From: Anaerolineae bacterium
GTDB lineage: Bacteria > Chloroflexota > Anaerolineae > Aggregatilineales > Phototrophicaceae
Direction of reading: 5' to 3'
Assembly: GCA_025055175.1 (NCBI GenBank)
Contig: JANWYT010000020.1
Location: 1-64,000 of the forward strand
DNA length: 64,000 nucleotides
Shown: piece after piece, positions 27,424 to 35,482 of the stretch
Numbering within the stretch: position 1 is the first letter of the stretch
How the letters are laid out: every line of letters begins with the position of its first letter
The notes under the pieces: generated by a model
Told to the model about the DNA's origin: nothing
Database searches by the model: none
The model's input: only the letters and a program-made list of their open reading frames with translations
Translations under genes and position numbers: made by a program

Positions 27424-28443
27424 ATGGCAGACACGTTCGAAACCGTATGGGATTTGCCGCGCATTGAACTGCGCCCCCTGGATGGGCTACGCGAGACGCG
27501 CCCCTGCGCGGTCTTGGCCGGCGAAAAATCCTGGGCTGTCGTGGGCGCGCTGCTGCCTCGCTGGCCCATCGTCGTACAAGCCGAACCGCCGAGCGCCGAC
27601 AAGAAGTATTTGGACATGCTGGCCGACAGCCTGCCGCAGCATGTGGAAGTCATCTATGGGATTGGCGGAGGTCGCGTAGCCGACGCCGCCAAGTACGTCG
27701 CCTGGAAGAACAAACGGCCTGCCGTCATCATCCCCACCACCCTCAGCGTCGATGGCTTCTTCACGGCGCTGGCTGCCCTACGCGATGACGGCTCAGTCTA
27801 TTACGCGAACACTGGCCCAGCCGAGCGCGTCATCGTCGATATGGACGTGGTGAGCGGCGCGCCGCCCCACATACGCGGCACAGGCATTGTCGAAATCCTG
27901 AGCATGACCACTGGCCTGCTAGACTGGAAATACGCCGCCGACCGCGGCAAGAACAGCTACCAGGAACGCTTCCAGCCCTGGGCGGCTAGCATCGCCGCCG
28001 GCATCGCCCAGCAGGCTTACAAGATCGCCGCCGGCGTTGGGGCAGGTCGCGCCGACGCCCTGCGCAACCTGCTCGATCTCATGTGCGTCGAAGTCCAGCT
28101 CACCAACCAGCTGGGCCACAATCGTCCTCAAGAAGGCAGCGAGCAGTATTTCGCTTACGCCATCGAGCGGCGCGCTGTGCGCGGCAAGAGCCTCCCCTAC
28201 GCTGACCTGGTCGGGCCTGGTATCCTGGTAGCCGCTGCCATGCATGGCCAGAACATCGCACCCATCCGCGATACGCTGCGCTCGGCTGGCGTACGCCTGA
28301 ACCAGCTGCGCAAAGAAGACATCATCGCTACATTGCGCGAGCTGCCCGACTATGTGCAGCGCCACAACCTGCCTTACAGCATCGTCCACGACTTTCAGCC
28401 GACGGAAGCCAACATCGCCCGCGTGCTGGAGGGCTGGATATGA
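27424..28443 (+). CDS. Glycerol-1-phosphate dehydrogenase-like protein with altered metal-ligand positions
   Basis: 339 aa of the iron-dependent dehydroquinate synthase/G1PDH fold (Fe-ADH_2, AraM/EgsA group). The NAD(P)-binding part shows YGIGGGRVADAAKYVAWK and IIPTTLSVDGFF. In G1PDH three residues hold the metal: Asp in G-D-L-x-S, His in GSEH and His in HGE. By eye these read Glu (GIVEILS), Gln (GSEQYFAYAIE) and Pro/Tyr (SLPYADLVG) here. Enzyme activity is therefore uncertain, and it could be a catalytically distinct or metal-free branch. G1P synthesis would matter because it makes archaeal-type lipid backbones. ATG with GGAG upstream. A phosphohexomutase gene follows after 127 bases. Confidence 0.72.
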   Translation: MADTFETVWDLPRIELRPLDGLRETRPCAVLAGEKSWAVVGALLPRWPIVVQAEPPSADKKYLDMLADSLPQHVEVIYGIGGGRVADAAKYVAWKNKRPAVIIPTTLSVDGFFTALAALRDDGSVYYANTGPAERVIVDMDVVSGAPPHIRGTGIVEILSMTTGLLDWKYAADRGKNSYQERFQPWAASIAAGIAQQAYKIAAGVGAGRADALRNLLDLMCVEVQLTNQLGHNRPQEGSEQYFAYAIERRAVRGKSLPYADLVGPGILVAAAMHGQNIAPIRDTLRSAGVRLNQLRKEDIIATLRELPDYVQRHNLPYSIVHDFQPTEANIARVLEGWI

Positions 28444-28570
28444 GCCATAGGCAAAATCGCCCATCTGCGCTAATCTAAGCCGCGCTGAGGCCCTTCAAGC
28501 CATCAGCGCACCACCGATTCGTCATGGTCACAGGCCCGCCCTGGTGGCCCGCAAAAGTTGAGGCCTAATT

Positions 28571-30010
28571 ATGATCGCCTTTGGTACGGATGGATGGCGC
28601 GCCGTCATCGCCGAAGACTTTACTTTCGCTAACGTGCGTCTGGTGGCCCAAGCCGTCGCTGAAGCGGTGCTGCGCCAACATCAAGGGACAGACGCGCCCC
28701 AGGTCGTCGTCGGCTTCGACACGCGCTTTCTGTCGGATCGCTTCGCCATCGAGACAGCCTGCGTGCTGGCCGCCAACGGAATCACGGTGTGGCTATCGCG
28801 CATGGACGTGCCGACGCCGGCGGTGTCGTACAACGTCGTCGACAAAGGCGCCGACGCAGGCATCGTCATCACGGCCAGCCACAACCCGCCGCGCTACAAC
28901 GGTTTTAAGCTGAAAGCGTCCTACGGCGGTAGCGCCACTGCCGAACAATCGCGACTGGTAGAAGGCATACTGCGCGAATTGGAAGCAGGGCGCAGCCAGG
29001 TGCGCCTGATGGACTATCAGCCAGCCCTGGATGCCGAGCAGATTCGGCGCTTTGACCCAACTTGGGTCTATTACAAGCACCTGAGCGAGTTGGTGGACTT
29101 GGACGCCATCAGCGAACGCGAGCTGAAAGTAGTAGTCGATTCCATGTATGGGGCGGGGCGGGGCGCGCTGCCTGCCGTCTTGGCTCGCACTCGCACTCGC
29201 ATTGAGGAAATACGCGGCAACATGAATCCTGGCTTCGGCGGTATTCACCCAGAGCCGATTGCTCGCTATCTAGGCGCGCTCACCTCCGCCGTCTCCCGCT
29301 CTGACGCCGACTTGGGCCTGGCCACCGACGGCGACGCCGACCGCATTGGCGCCGTGGACGCGCGTGGCCAATTCGTCGACCCACACCAGATTTTCGCCCT
29401 CACTTTGCAGCACCTGGTGGAGAAGAGAGGCCTGCGCGGCGACGTGGTCAAGACCATCTCCACGACGGCCATGATCGAGCGTATGTGCCAGAAGTACGGC
29501 CTGACGCTGCACGAGACGCCCGTCGGCTTCAACCACATCGCTGAACTGATGATGAGCCATGATGTGCTGATCGGCGGCGAGGAGAGCGGTGGGATCAGCA
29601 TCAAAGGCCACATTCCAGAAGGCGACGGCGTGCTGATGGGCCTGCTGCTGCTGGAGGTGATGGCCCACCACCGTGCGCCACTGCACGAGATCGTCGCTCA
29701 ATTGCGCCGCGACTTCGGCCCGGCCTACTACGACCGCCACGACGAACGCCTACACAGGCCCATCAACAAGCGCGAGGCGCTCAAGCGTCTGAGCGATTCT
29801 GTGCCGTCGCACATCAATGGGCAGGCTGTGACGCGGGTCAACGCGCTGGACGGCGTGAAATATCTGCTGGCCGACGGCGGCTGGCTGCTGATCCGTCCTA
29901 GCGGCACAGAACCGGTGCTGCGCATTTACGCCGAAGGCCCAACAGCGGAAGATGTAGCCGAGCTGCTGCGCCAGGGTGCTGCGCTGGGTCAAGCCCTCAC
30001 CGCGCCGTAG
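28571..30010 (+). CDS. Phosphoglucomutase/phosphomannomutase family protein
   Basis: 479 aa alpha-D-phosphohexomutase. The phospho-serine is Ser103 in IVITASHNPPRYNG. The metal loop is ATDGDADRIGAVD, the sugar-binding loop is GGEESGGISIKGH, and the phosphate-binding loop is RPSGTEPVLRIYAE. It interconverts hexose 1- and 6-phosphates (glucose, mannose or glucosamine) in the cytoplasm; the exact sugar cannot be fixed. TTGAGG lies 8 bases before the ATG. Confidence 0.93.
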   Translation: MIAFGTDGWRAVIAEDFTFANVRLVAQAVAEAVLRQHQGTDAPQVVVGFDTRFLSDRFAIETACVLAANGITVWLSRMDVPTPAVSYNVVDKGADAGIVITASHNPPRYNGFKLKASYGGSATAEQSRLVEGILRELEAGRSQVRLMDYQPALDAEQIRRFDPTWVYYKHLSELVDLDAISERELKVVVDSMYGAGRGALPAVLARTRTRIEEIRGNMNPGFGGIHPEPIARYLGALTSAVSRSDADLGLATDGDADRIGAVDARGQFVDPHQIFALTLQHLVEKRGLRGDVVKTISTTAMIERMCQKYGLTLHETPVGFNHIAELMMSHDVLIGGEESGGISIKGHIPEGDGVLMGLLLLEVMAHHRAPLHEIVAQLRRDFGPAYYDRHDERLHRPINKREALKRLSDSVPSHINGQAVTRVNALDGVKYLLADGGWLLIRPSGTEPVLRIYAEGPTAEDVAELLRQGAALGQALTAP

Positions 30011-30084
30011 CACTGGTCTGCGTTCTATCCTTCGCCGAGTCAGCAGAGCTGAGCATAACCTCCGAGCTGGCAAGCGAAGTCGTC

Positions 30085-32340
30085 TCAGCCGCTCACGCCA
30101 GCGGGCGGCTCAAGCGGGACATAGGGTTCTTCCCACCACTTGGGATAGGCAGCGGCAGGCACGTTGAAGTAGGCGTCCAGAATGCGGCGAGCGATCGGCG
30201 CGGCGACTTCTGAGCCTTCGCGGCTGTTCGTCACGATGACGGCCAACGCCACTTGCGGGTCGTCGGCTGGGGCGAAGGCCACATACCAAGCATGAGGTGG
30301 CCTGCCGCTGCCGCGCGCGCCCGTCTCGGCGGTGCCAGTCTTGCCGCAACTGGCGTAAGGCGCATTGCCGAAGACGCGAATGGCCGTGCCGTACGTCCTG
30401 TCGGTGGTCACCAAACACATGCCCTCGCGCACAATAGCCAGGGTGCGATCCGAGACGTTCAACTCGCGGCGCACGCGCGCCTGGAAGGTCTGTTCGGCTG
30501 GCACGCGGTCGAAGCCGCCTACCTGGAGGACAATCTGCGGATCGTAGAGAGTGCCGCCATTGGCGATGACGGAGACGGCCATGGCCATTTGCAGGGCCGT
30601 CACCTGCACATCGCCCTGGCCAATGGCGTTGTTGATGGCTTGAGAGGGACTGTTAGGGCGGGCCACGTTGCCGCTGGCTTCGCTGCCCAGGCCCAGGCCA
30701 TAGCGCTGGCCCAGGCCAAATTGCTCGCTGTAATCGGCCAGCAGGTTGGGACGCTGGCGATACAGCAAGCCGCCCATCTCCCAGAAGAAGGGGTTGCAAC
30801 TCGCAGCGATGGCCTGGCGAAAGGTAATTTCGCCGGCGGCGGGCAGGCCGTCAGCGACGCGCCAGTCTTGGCGTAGGCCCACCGTATCGCCGTAGTTCGG
30901 CCCGTTGGCCCACTCCAATTCGCAGGCGAACGGCTCGTCTGCGCCATAGACGCCCTCCTCTAGGGCGGCGACGGCGGTGATGATCTTGTAAATGCTGCCT
31001 GGCGTGTATTGCTCTTGCAGGGCCTTGTTAGAGAGAGGTTGACGGCGGTCGGCGCTCAGGTCGCTGATGAGCTGGACAGGATTCTGATAGGATGAGCTGG
31101 GGTTGAACAAGCCAGGGTCATAGGTGGGGTAGCTGGCCAGGGCCAAAATCTGGCCGTCCTTGACGCTGACGACGACGGCAGCAGCGCCGCCTGCTACGCT
31201 GGCCCAATTGTTGGCGGCGTAATTGTAGGCGTCGCTGATGGCCTGCGAGGTGGCGTTCTGCAACCTCCAATCAATCGTGAGCTGCACGGGCTTGCTGACC
31301 TGGCCCCGCGCGCCGCCAATCTCGCGGATGGTCGCCCCGCCAGGTTCGACAATGCGCACGATCCGCTCTGGTTGGCCCGCGAGTTGGGCTTCATAGAGCG
31401 CTTCAATACCCGCCAGGCCCACCAAGTCGCCGGCCTGGTAACCACGCCCCTCGTACACGGCCAGCTGATCCGCTGGAATGCGGCCAACGTAGCCCGTGAC
31501 ATGAGCCGCTGCTCCATGCCCTACATAGCGCCGCGCGCGAATCGTGCCGCTCTTGCGGAAGCCAGCGCTCTCGTTGCTGAGCGCGCAGTTGGCATTCAGC
31601 TCCTCGCGATTGGCCGCCAGCGTCTCTGGATCAAGCTCGGCCACATGAAACCAGGTATCTGGATTGAAGTTGGCGAAGCGCTGAGCCAATTGGAAGCGCG
31701 GACGCTGCAAGATACGGGCCAGGCTGTCCAGGCAGCGATCCACGCTGGCCATATCCTGCTTGATGACGCCGATGAAGGCAATGGTGCCGTTGCTCTCCAC
31801 CAAGACGACGCCGTTGCGGTCGTAGATGTTGCCGCGCGGGGTACGCCGTCCTTCGATCAGCAGGCGCGCTTCGTCGGCCAAGCCACTCAGGATGTCTTGG
31901 GGCGACCAAGCAATGCGCCATTGACCGTCTTCGCGCACGAAGCGCATGAAGCGGTCGGCGTCTTCAATGCTGCCGAAGGCGGGCGACTGCAGGGTGACGC
32001 TGTAGCTCAGCTCGGCGCTCTCGCCTTGCTGCCGCCAGCTGCCGATGGTGTAACTGATAGCGCTGAGCTGGAGGCTGTTCTTGACCAAGTTATAGCGATT
32101 CTGGAAGACTTCTAGGCTATAGCGAGCCTGGCTGCGCGCGCTGATGGCCCGATACATGGCTTCATAACTGCCCGCATTCCAGCTGTCCAGGAAGGAACGA
32201 GCGATTTCATCGGGAGCAGTGCTGCTGAACAGCACCGTCAGCGGCTGAGCAGGCGCGTTGCCTTGTGGGTTGCCACCGCTCAGGGCGTCGCAGGCCACTA
32301 GCAAAGGCAGCAGAGCCAGCGCCAGGATGGGCAGCTTCAT
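30085..32340 (-). CDS. Penicillin-binding protein lipoprotein (MecA_N-like domain plus transpeptidase)
   Basis: 751 aa. A signal peptide ends in a lipobox (LLPLLVAC, Cys at about 17), so the enzyme seems anchored by lipid rather than by the usual membrane helix. Then come an NTF2-like MecA_N domain (about 40-150; EIARSFLDSWNAGSYEAMY), a PBP dimerisation domain (about 160-330) and the transpeptidase (about 350-740). Catalytic motifs are S-x-x-K in PGSIYKIIT, S-x-N in AASCNPFFWEMG and KTG in GKTGTAETG. It crosslinks peptidoglycan outside the membrane. A longer frame upstream overlaps the cyclase gene and is rejected. It ends a leftward run of six genes. Confidence 0.92.
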   Translation of the reverse strand: MKLPILALALLPLLVACDALSGGNPQGNAPAQPLTVLFSSTAPDEIARSFLDSWNAGSYEAMYRAISARSQARYSLEVFQNRYNLVKNSLQLSAISYTIGSWRQQGESAELSYSVTLQSPAFGSIEDADRFMRFVREDGQWRIAWSPQDILSGLADEARLLIEGRRTPRGNIYDRNGVVLVESNGTIAFIGVIKQDMASVDRCLDSLARILQRPRFQLAQRFANFNPDTWFHVAELDPETLAANREELNANCALSNESAGFRKSGTIRARRYVGHGAAAHVTGYVGRIPADQLAVYEGRGYQAGDLVGLAGIEALYEAQLAGQPERIVRIVEPGGATIREIGGARGQVSKPVQLTIDWRLQNATSQAISDAYNYAANNWASVAGGAAAVVVSVKDGQILALASYPTYDPGLFNPSSSYQNPVQLISDLSADRRQPLSNKALQEQYTPGSIYKIITAVAALEEGVYGADEPFACELEWANGPNYGDTVGLRQDWRVADGLPAAGEITFRQAIAASCNPFFWEMGGLLYRQRPNLLADYSEQFGLGQRYGLGLGSEASGNVARPNSPSQAINNAIGQGDVQVTALQMAMAVSVIANGGTLYDPQIVLQVGGFDRVPAEQTFQARVRRELNVSDRTLAIVREGMCLVTTDRTYGTAIRVFGNAPYASCGKTGTAETGARGSGRPPHAWYVAFAPADDPQVALAVIVTNSREGSEVAAPIARRILDAYFNVPAAAYPKWWEEPYVPLEPPAGVSG

Positions 32341-32351
32341 GTGCGCCGACC

Positions 32352-33197
32352 TCAACCACTCATCGGCACGAAGCGCACTTCGTACAGCTTGGGCCATAGC
32401 TTGCCCGTGATGTAGAACGTATCCGTCTCTGGGTTGTGAGCGATCCCATTCAGGACGGCGTTTGGGCTGAGCGCGGCGCGTTCCTCGGCGGTCAGCAGCT
32501 CGCGCGCGTCGATGATGCCCACCACCTGGCCGTCGCGCTTGTCGATCTGGACGATGAAATCGGTCTGCCACAGGTTGCCATACACCAGGTCGCCGACGCA
32601 TTCCAGCTCGTTGAGCAGGTTGGCAGCCAGCGTCTGGCCCTGGATGGTGACCGCAAATTTGACGATCAGCTCAAAGGTCTGTGGGTCGCGCAGGCTGAGG
32701 TAGGGCGTACCGTCGCTGTGGTACAGGTAGCGACCATCGTAGCACAGCCCCCAGCCCTCACCCTCATAGGTGTACGTGTCCAGGCGCTCAAAGGTGGCCA
32801 GGTCATAGACGAAAGCTTCGCCTTCCGTCCAAGTGAGCTGAATGAGACGACCATCGACCAGCGCCAGGCCCTCAGCGAAGTAGTCGGGCAGCGCGTTTGG
32901 GCCGCTGAGCTGTTCGGCAGGCCGCGAGACGGGCCGACGCTCCAATACCTCGCCGCTCTGTAAATCGACGCGGCGCAGCGAAGACTGCCCACGCAAGCCG
33001 GTACTTTCGTACAGGACGCCATCATGCCACAGCAGGCCCTGAGTGAAGGCCTGTGGATCGTGGGGATAAGTCGCCAACACCTGAGGGACGAGGCGGGCTG
33101 GGGTGGCGAAGCTGAAGGATTGGGCTTGGGCTACGGCGCCGAGAGCCAATAGGGTCGAGCTGAGCAAGATAGTAAGACGGGCGAGGCGCGCAGTCAT
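32352..33197 (-). CDS. Secreted glutaminyl-peptide cyclotransferase (beta-propeller type)
   Basis: 281 aa. A signal peptide (about 1-25, ending VAQAQS) is followed by the plant/bacterial type glutaminyl cyclase (Glu_cyclase_2), with YPHDPQAFTQGLLWHDGVLYESTG, WTEGEAFVYD, GWGLCYDGRYLYHSDGT, LNELECVGDLVYGNLWQTD and VLNGIAHNPETDTFYITGKLWPKLYEV. It converts N-terminal glutamine to pyroglutamate on exported proteins or peptides. The start at 33197 opens the signal peptide; AGGAG lies rather far (17 bases) upstream. It precedes the PBP gene by 11 bases. Confidence 0.9.
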   Translation of the reverse strand: MTARLARLTILLSSTLLALGAVAQAQSFSFATPARLVPQVLATYPHDPQAFTQGLLWHDGVLYESTGLRGQSSLRRVDLQSGEVLERRPVSRPAEQLSGPNALPDYFAEGLALVDGRLIQLTWTEGEAFVYDLATFERLDTYTYEGEGWGLCYDGRYLYHSDGTPYLSLRDPQTFELIVKFAVTIQGQTLAANLLNELECVGDLVYGNLWQTDFIVQIDKRDGQVVGIIDARELLTAEERAALSPNAVLNGIAHNPETDTFYITGKLWPKLYEVRFVPMSG

Positions 33198-33277
33198 AAT
33201 ACGGGGAACGCTCCTGATGGGCAATGGATGGACTGATTGTAGACCTGAGCGCGCCCAGCGCACAGGGGCGTTTGACC

Positions 33278-33457
33278 TCAGCCTGCAGGAGCGAAGAGGG
33301 CTTGCAGAGCCAGGCCGAGCAGCAGCAGGCCCAGCGCCACCCAAATCAACAAAGCGGCTTTGCGCTTCCAGCGAGCATATTGGTCGATCAGGCCGCGCGG
33401 GTTCAGCCCTTCAGGCTCAGGCGGCGCATCGCTGGGAGGTGAAGGCGCGTCGGTCAT
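33278..33457 (-). CDS. Tiny single-span membrane protein (59 aa)
   Basis: Found by direct translation. It begins MTDAPSPPSDAPPEPEG, then NPRGLIDQYARWKRKAA, then a hydrophobic helix LLIWVALGLLLLGLALQALF. A Pro-rich N-terminus, a positively charged patch and one membrane span predict a cytoplasmic N-terminus. No Shine-Dalgarno is seen, but it lies in the same direction between the receiver genes and the cyclase, and its codons match the neighbours. No family is recognised. Confidence 0.6.
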   Translation of the reverse strand: MTDAPSPPSDAPPEPEGLNPRGLIDQYARWKRKAALLIWVALGLLLLGLALQALFAPAG

Positions 33458-33512
33458 AGTGAGGAGAAGCGCGCTAGATCATCCAGCACAAGCGCGCAGA
33501 ACAGGCCAGCGT

Positions 33513-33875
33513 CTAAAGATACTGCTTGACCGTCGCCAGTAGGATTTGCGCGCTGGCAGGTTTGGCCATGTAGCCATCGCAGCCAGCGTTCAAATAGGTC
33601 TGACGCGCGCCTTCGCCAGCATCCGCTGTGAACGCCACAATCGGCACAGGCTGAAGCTCTGGAATAGCTTTAATGCGCTGCGTAGCCTCAATGCCGCTGA
33701 TATCTGGCAAGTTGATGTCCATCAGGATCAAATCTGGCTTCTCGCGCTGTGCTATTTCAACCCCCGTGCTGCCATCGGTTGCGCCAAAGACTTCGTGACC
33801 GCCAACGTGACGTAGAATGCGACAGACCAAATCCATGTTTTGGGGGTTGTCCTCGATATAGAGAATGCGTGCCAT
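33513..33875 (-). CDS. Stand-alone CheY-like receiver protein 1
   Basis: 120 aa single receiver domain. It starts MARILYIEDNPQNMDL with acidic residues at 8-9, the phospho-Asp in PDLILMDINLPDISG, Thr in VAFTADAG and Lys in YMAKPAS. There is no output domain, so it probably works by protein contact, as in DivK/CheY or polar-growth proteins. The preferred start removes 15 upstream residues that lack a family match. It is a paralogue of the next upstream gene, 57 bases away. Confidence 0.9.
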   Translation of the reverse strand: MARILYIEDNPQNMDLVCRILRHVGGHEVFGATDGSTGVEIAQREKPDLILMDINLPDISGIEATQRIKAIPELQPVPIVAFTADAGEGARQTYLNAGCDGYMAKPASAQILLATVKQYL

Positions 33876-33932
33876 ACCAGTTACAATCTCCTGAAAGCAG
33901 ATTAGGGCCGACTTAAACAAAGATGAAGTGGA

Positions 33933-34292
33933 TCAAGTCGCCAAGAATTCCGCGACTTTGCCCAGCAGCACGTCCTTGCTGACGGGCTTGGCCAGATAGC
34001 CATCGCAACCGGCGGCCAGGCAGCGCTCCTCGTCACCGTACATAGCGTTGGCTGTCAGAGCCACGATGGGGACAGCGCCCATCTGCGCCTTGATGCGTCG
34101 CGTGGCCTCCAAGCCGTCGATATCAGGCAGGTTGACGTCCATAAGGATCAAGTCGGGTTTGTCTTGTAGCGCTATCCGCACCCCACTCAGGCCGTCTTCG
34201 GCTTCCAAGACCTGATAGCCGCCATGCACTAGGATTTTGCGCACCAGGCGCATGTTCTGCGGGTTATCTTCTACGCATAGGATGACGGGCAT
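33933..34292 (-). CDS. Stand-alone CheY-like receiver protein 2
   Basis: 119 aa single receiver domain. MPVILCVEDNPQNMRLVRK is followed by the phospho-Asp in PDLILMDVNLPDIDG, Thr in VALTANAM and Lys in YLAKPVS. It closely resembles the downstream receiver, so the pair arose by duplication. It starts 6 bases after the stop of the unknown protein upstream. No kinase of its own is adjacent; hybrid kinases elsewhere would be needed. Confidence 0.92.
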   Translation of the reverse strand: MPVILCVEDNPQNMRLVRKILVHGGYQVLEAEDGLSGVRIALQDKPDLILMDVNLPDIDGLEATRRIKAQMGAVPIVALTANAMYGDEERCLAAGCDGYLAKPVSKDVLLGKVAEFLAT

Positions 34293-34298
34293 GAGCAG

Positions 34299-34673
34299 CT
34301 AGCTCTCAAGGCCTTCGCCGACGGGTTCTTGACCAGTGGTGATCCCCGTCCATTCGGGTTTGTCGCCGCGCAGATGGCCATAGATGGGCTTCTCGTAGCG
34401 CAGTACGTCGATGATCGTCGTCATGTCACTGATGGGCAAGAAGATCGCCCCATTCTTGTTGGGCAAGTCCAACACGGGCAGGGGGAAGGCGCTGTCGCTG
34501 GCCAGAAAATAAACATCCAAGCGGTAGTTCTCGCCTGTGGTGCTGTGGCCAGTGCAGCGGATCAGCCCGCGAATGCGCGCTTCGACGCCGTTGAACTGGC
34601 GCACTTCGAATTGGCGGAAAGCCACCATATATTCAGTGATCTCGAAGAAGACGATGGGCAACTCGGACGGCAT
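34299..34673 (-). CDS. Hypothetical protein (124 aa), first gene of the receiver/PBP run
   Basis: No family recognised with certainty. The sequence MPSELPIVFFEITEYMVAF, EVRQFNGVEARIRGLIRC, GENYRLDVYFLAS, GAIFLPISDMTTIIDVLR and PIYGHLRGDKPEW reads as a compact alpha/beta cytoplasmic protein without signal or membrane segment. AGGGAG lies about 10 bases before the ATG, and a perfect -10 box lies 35 bases upstream. Coupling to two receiver proteins suggests a signalling role, which is inference only. Confidence 0.75.
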   Translation of the reverse strand: MPSELPIVFFEITEYMVAFRQFEVRQFNGVEARIRGLIRCTGHSTTGENYRLDVYFLASDSAFPLPVLDLPNKNGAIFLPISDMTTIIDVLRYEKPIYGHLRGDKPEWTGITTGQEPVGEGLES

Positions 34674-34708
34674 GTGGGGCGCTCCCTGTTCGACAACTCA
34701 CGCGCTCC

Positions 34709-34714
34709 ATTATA
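34709..34714 (-). promoter_or_regulatory. -10 box (TATAAT) for the leftward receiver/PBP run
   Basis: A perfect TATAAT on the minus strand, 35 bases before the start at 34673. The best -35 candidate is TTCAGT 18 bases upstream, which is weak. Confidence 0.45.
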
Positions 34715-34854
34715 CCTTATGGTGGGCTTTGGACTGAAGGTTGTCTGCTCTCAGACACTGCGCCGCTCATGTCGGCTTTCACGCCAGCCTCATGAAGTTT
34801 TGCTACGCTCCTTGTGCATAGCCTCGTCCATAGCAGAAAGAAGCTTGGTTCATC

Positions 34855-35277
34855 ATGCGCATTCTTCCATCCGCACGCTCCGTCGTGCTGGCCGTGCTGA
34901 GCCTGCTGGCCCTGGTGGCCTGCATGCCCACCGCGCCTCAAGCCACTGAAGCCCCATCGGGCAGCCAGCCCCAAGCCCCTGCGGCTCGTCGCCCCGTCTT
35001 CTACGACTCTTACGCCAATTGGTGAGGGACGTGTCGTGCTAATCAGCCCGTCGTGAACGGGTTACAAGCTCAATTCGGAGACCGTATCGACTTTGTCCTG
35101 CTGGACATTGACAAGTCCGAGACCCTGCCTCTGCGCCAAAAATTCGGCTTGGTACAACGCGCCAACTATGCCCTCGTCGCTCCTGATGGCGAAACAGTAG
35201 TACGGCGTTGGTTTGGCCTGCTCGACGAACAAGAACTAGCCAGCTACCTAAGCAATTATCTAGCCAGCCTGCCCTGA
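34855..35277 (+). CDS. Candidate selenoprotein: thioredoxin-like lipoprotein with in-frame TGA at the redox site (U57-G-T-C60)
   Basis: Read through one in-frame TGA (35023-35025) this is a 140-aa protein. A signal peptide with lipobox LALVAC (Cys23) and a Pro/Ala linker are followed by FYDSYANW, then TGA, then GTCRANQPVVNGLQAQFG, DFVLLDIDKSETLPLRQKFG and DGETVVRRWFG. This aligns with thioredoxin (WCGPC, then PVVEEL-like helix, then LDID strand and a C-terminal G). The TGA falls exactly on the first catalytic Cys, the classic selenoprotein pattern, and a SECIS-like hairpin follows. The usual cis-proline (VPT) is replaced (QRANYALVAP). It would be a membrane-tethered extracytoplasmic redox protein. 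Alternatives are a nonsense mutation or sequencing error changing TGC/TGT to TGA. A Rho-independent terminator follows. SelA, SelB, SelD and tRNA-Sec are not in this window. Confidence 0.75.
35038..35069 (+). promoter_or_regulatory. Bacterial SECIS-like hairpin downstream of the in-frame TGA
   Basis: The upper stem is AGCCCGU paired with ACGGGUU (five Watson-Crick pairs CCCGU/ACGGG, extended by a G-U and an A-U). It is capped by a 5-base loop CGUGA that contains the GU expected in bacterial SECIS apical loops. A lower stem GCU/AGC (35038-35040 with 35067-35069) is separated by a small internal loop. The loop GU is about 28 bases after the TGA, inside the range usual for bacterial SECIS elements. 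It lies within the coding region, as bacterial SECIS must. It was folded by eye. Confidence 0.6.
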
Positions 35278-35315
35278 ACTAGTCCAGGCGCGGCTATCAC
35301 CTATCCGCTGCTGAC

Positions 35316-35350
35316 GCCCCTGTCCCAGTCCTCTGGCGCAGGGGCTTTTT
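35316..35350 (+). terminator. Rho-independent terminator after the selenoprotein candidate
   Basis: GCCCCTG and CAGGGGC form a 7-bp stem, with an inner CCAG/CTGG helix, followed by TTTTT. A near-copy lies at 36066-36095. Confidence 0.85.
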
Positions 35351-35482
35351 CATGCCACGCAACGAGGGAGCAGAAGGACAAACATTTGCAAGTTTTTACA
35401 CCCAATATAGCTTGATATCTGCCTAAGATTATGTAGTGCTGAAGAATGCCTTGCGTGTGGTCTCTAAGAAAAGGACAACCTC

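Noticed and set aside
34855..35025. A 56-aa lipoprotein ending at the TGA, i.e. a pseudogene
   Set aside because: Possible, but the stop coincides with a catalytic cysteine position, the downstream frame is intact and a SECIS-like stem follows, so readthrough is the simpler reading. Kept as the alternative.
35053..35277. A separate short gene starting downstream of the TGA
   Set aside because: Its start codon would lie inside the hairpin loop with no ribosome site, and it would be half a thioredoxin fold. The upstream frame supplies the missing half exactly.
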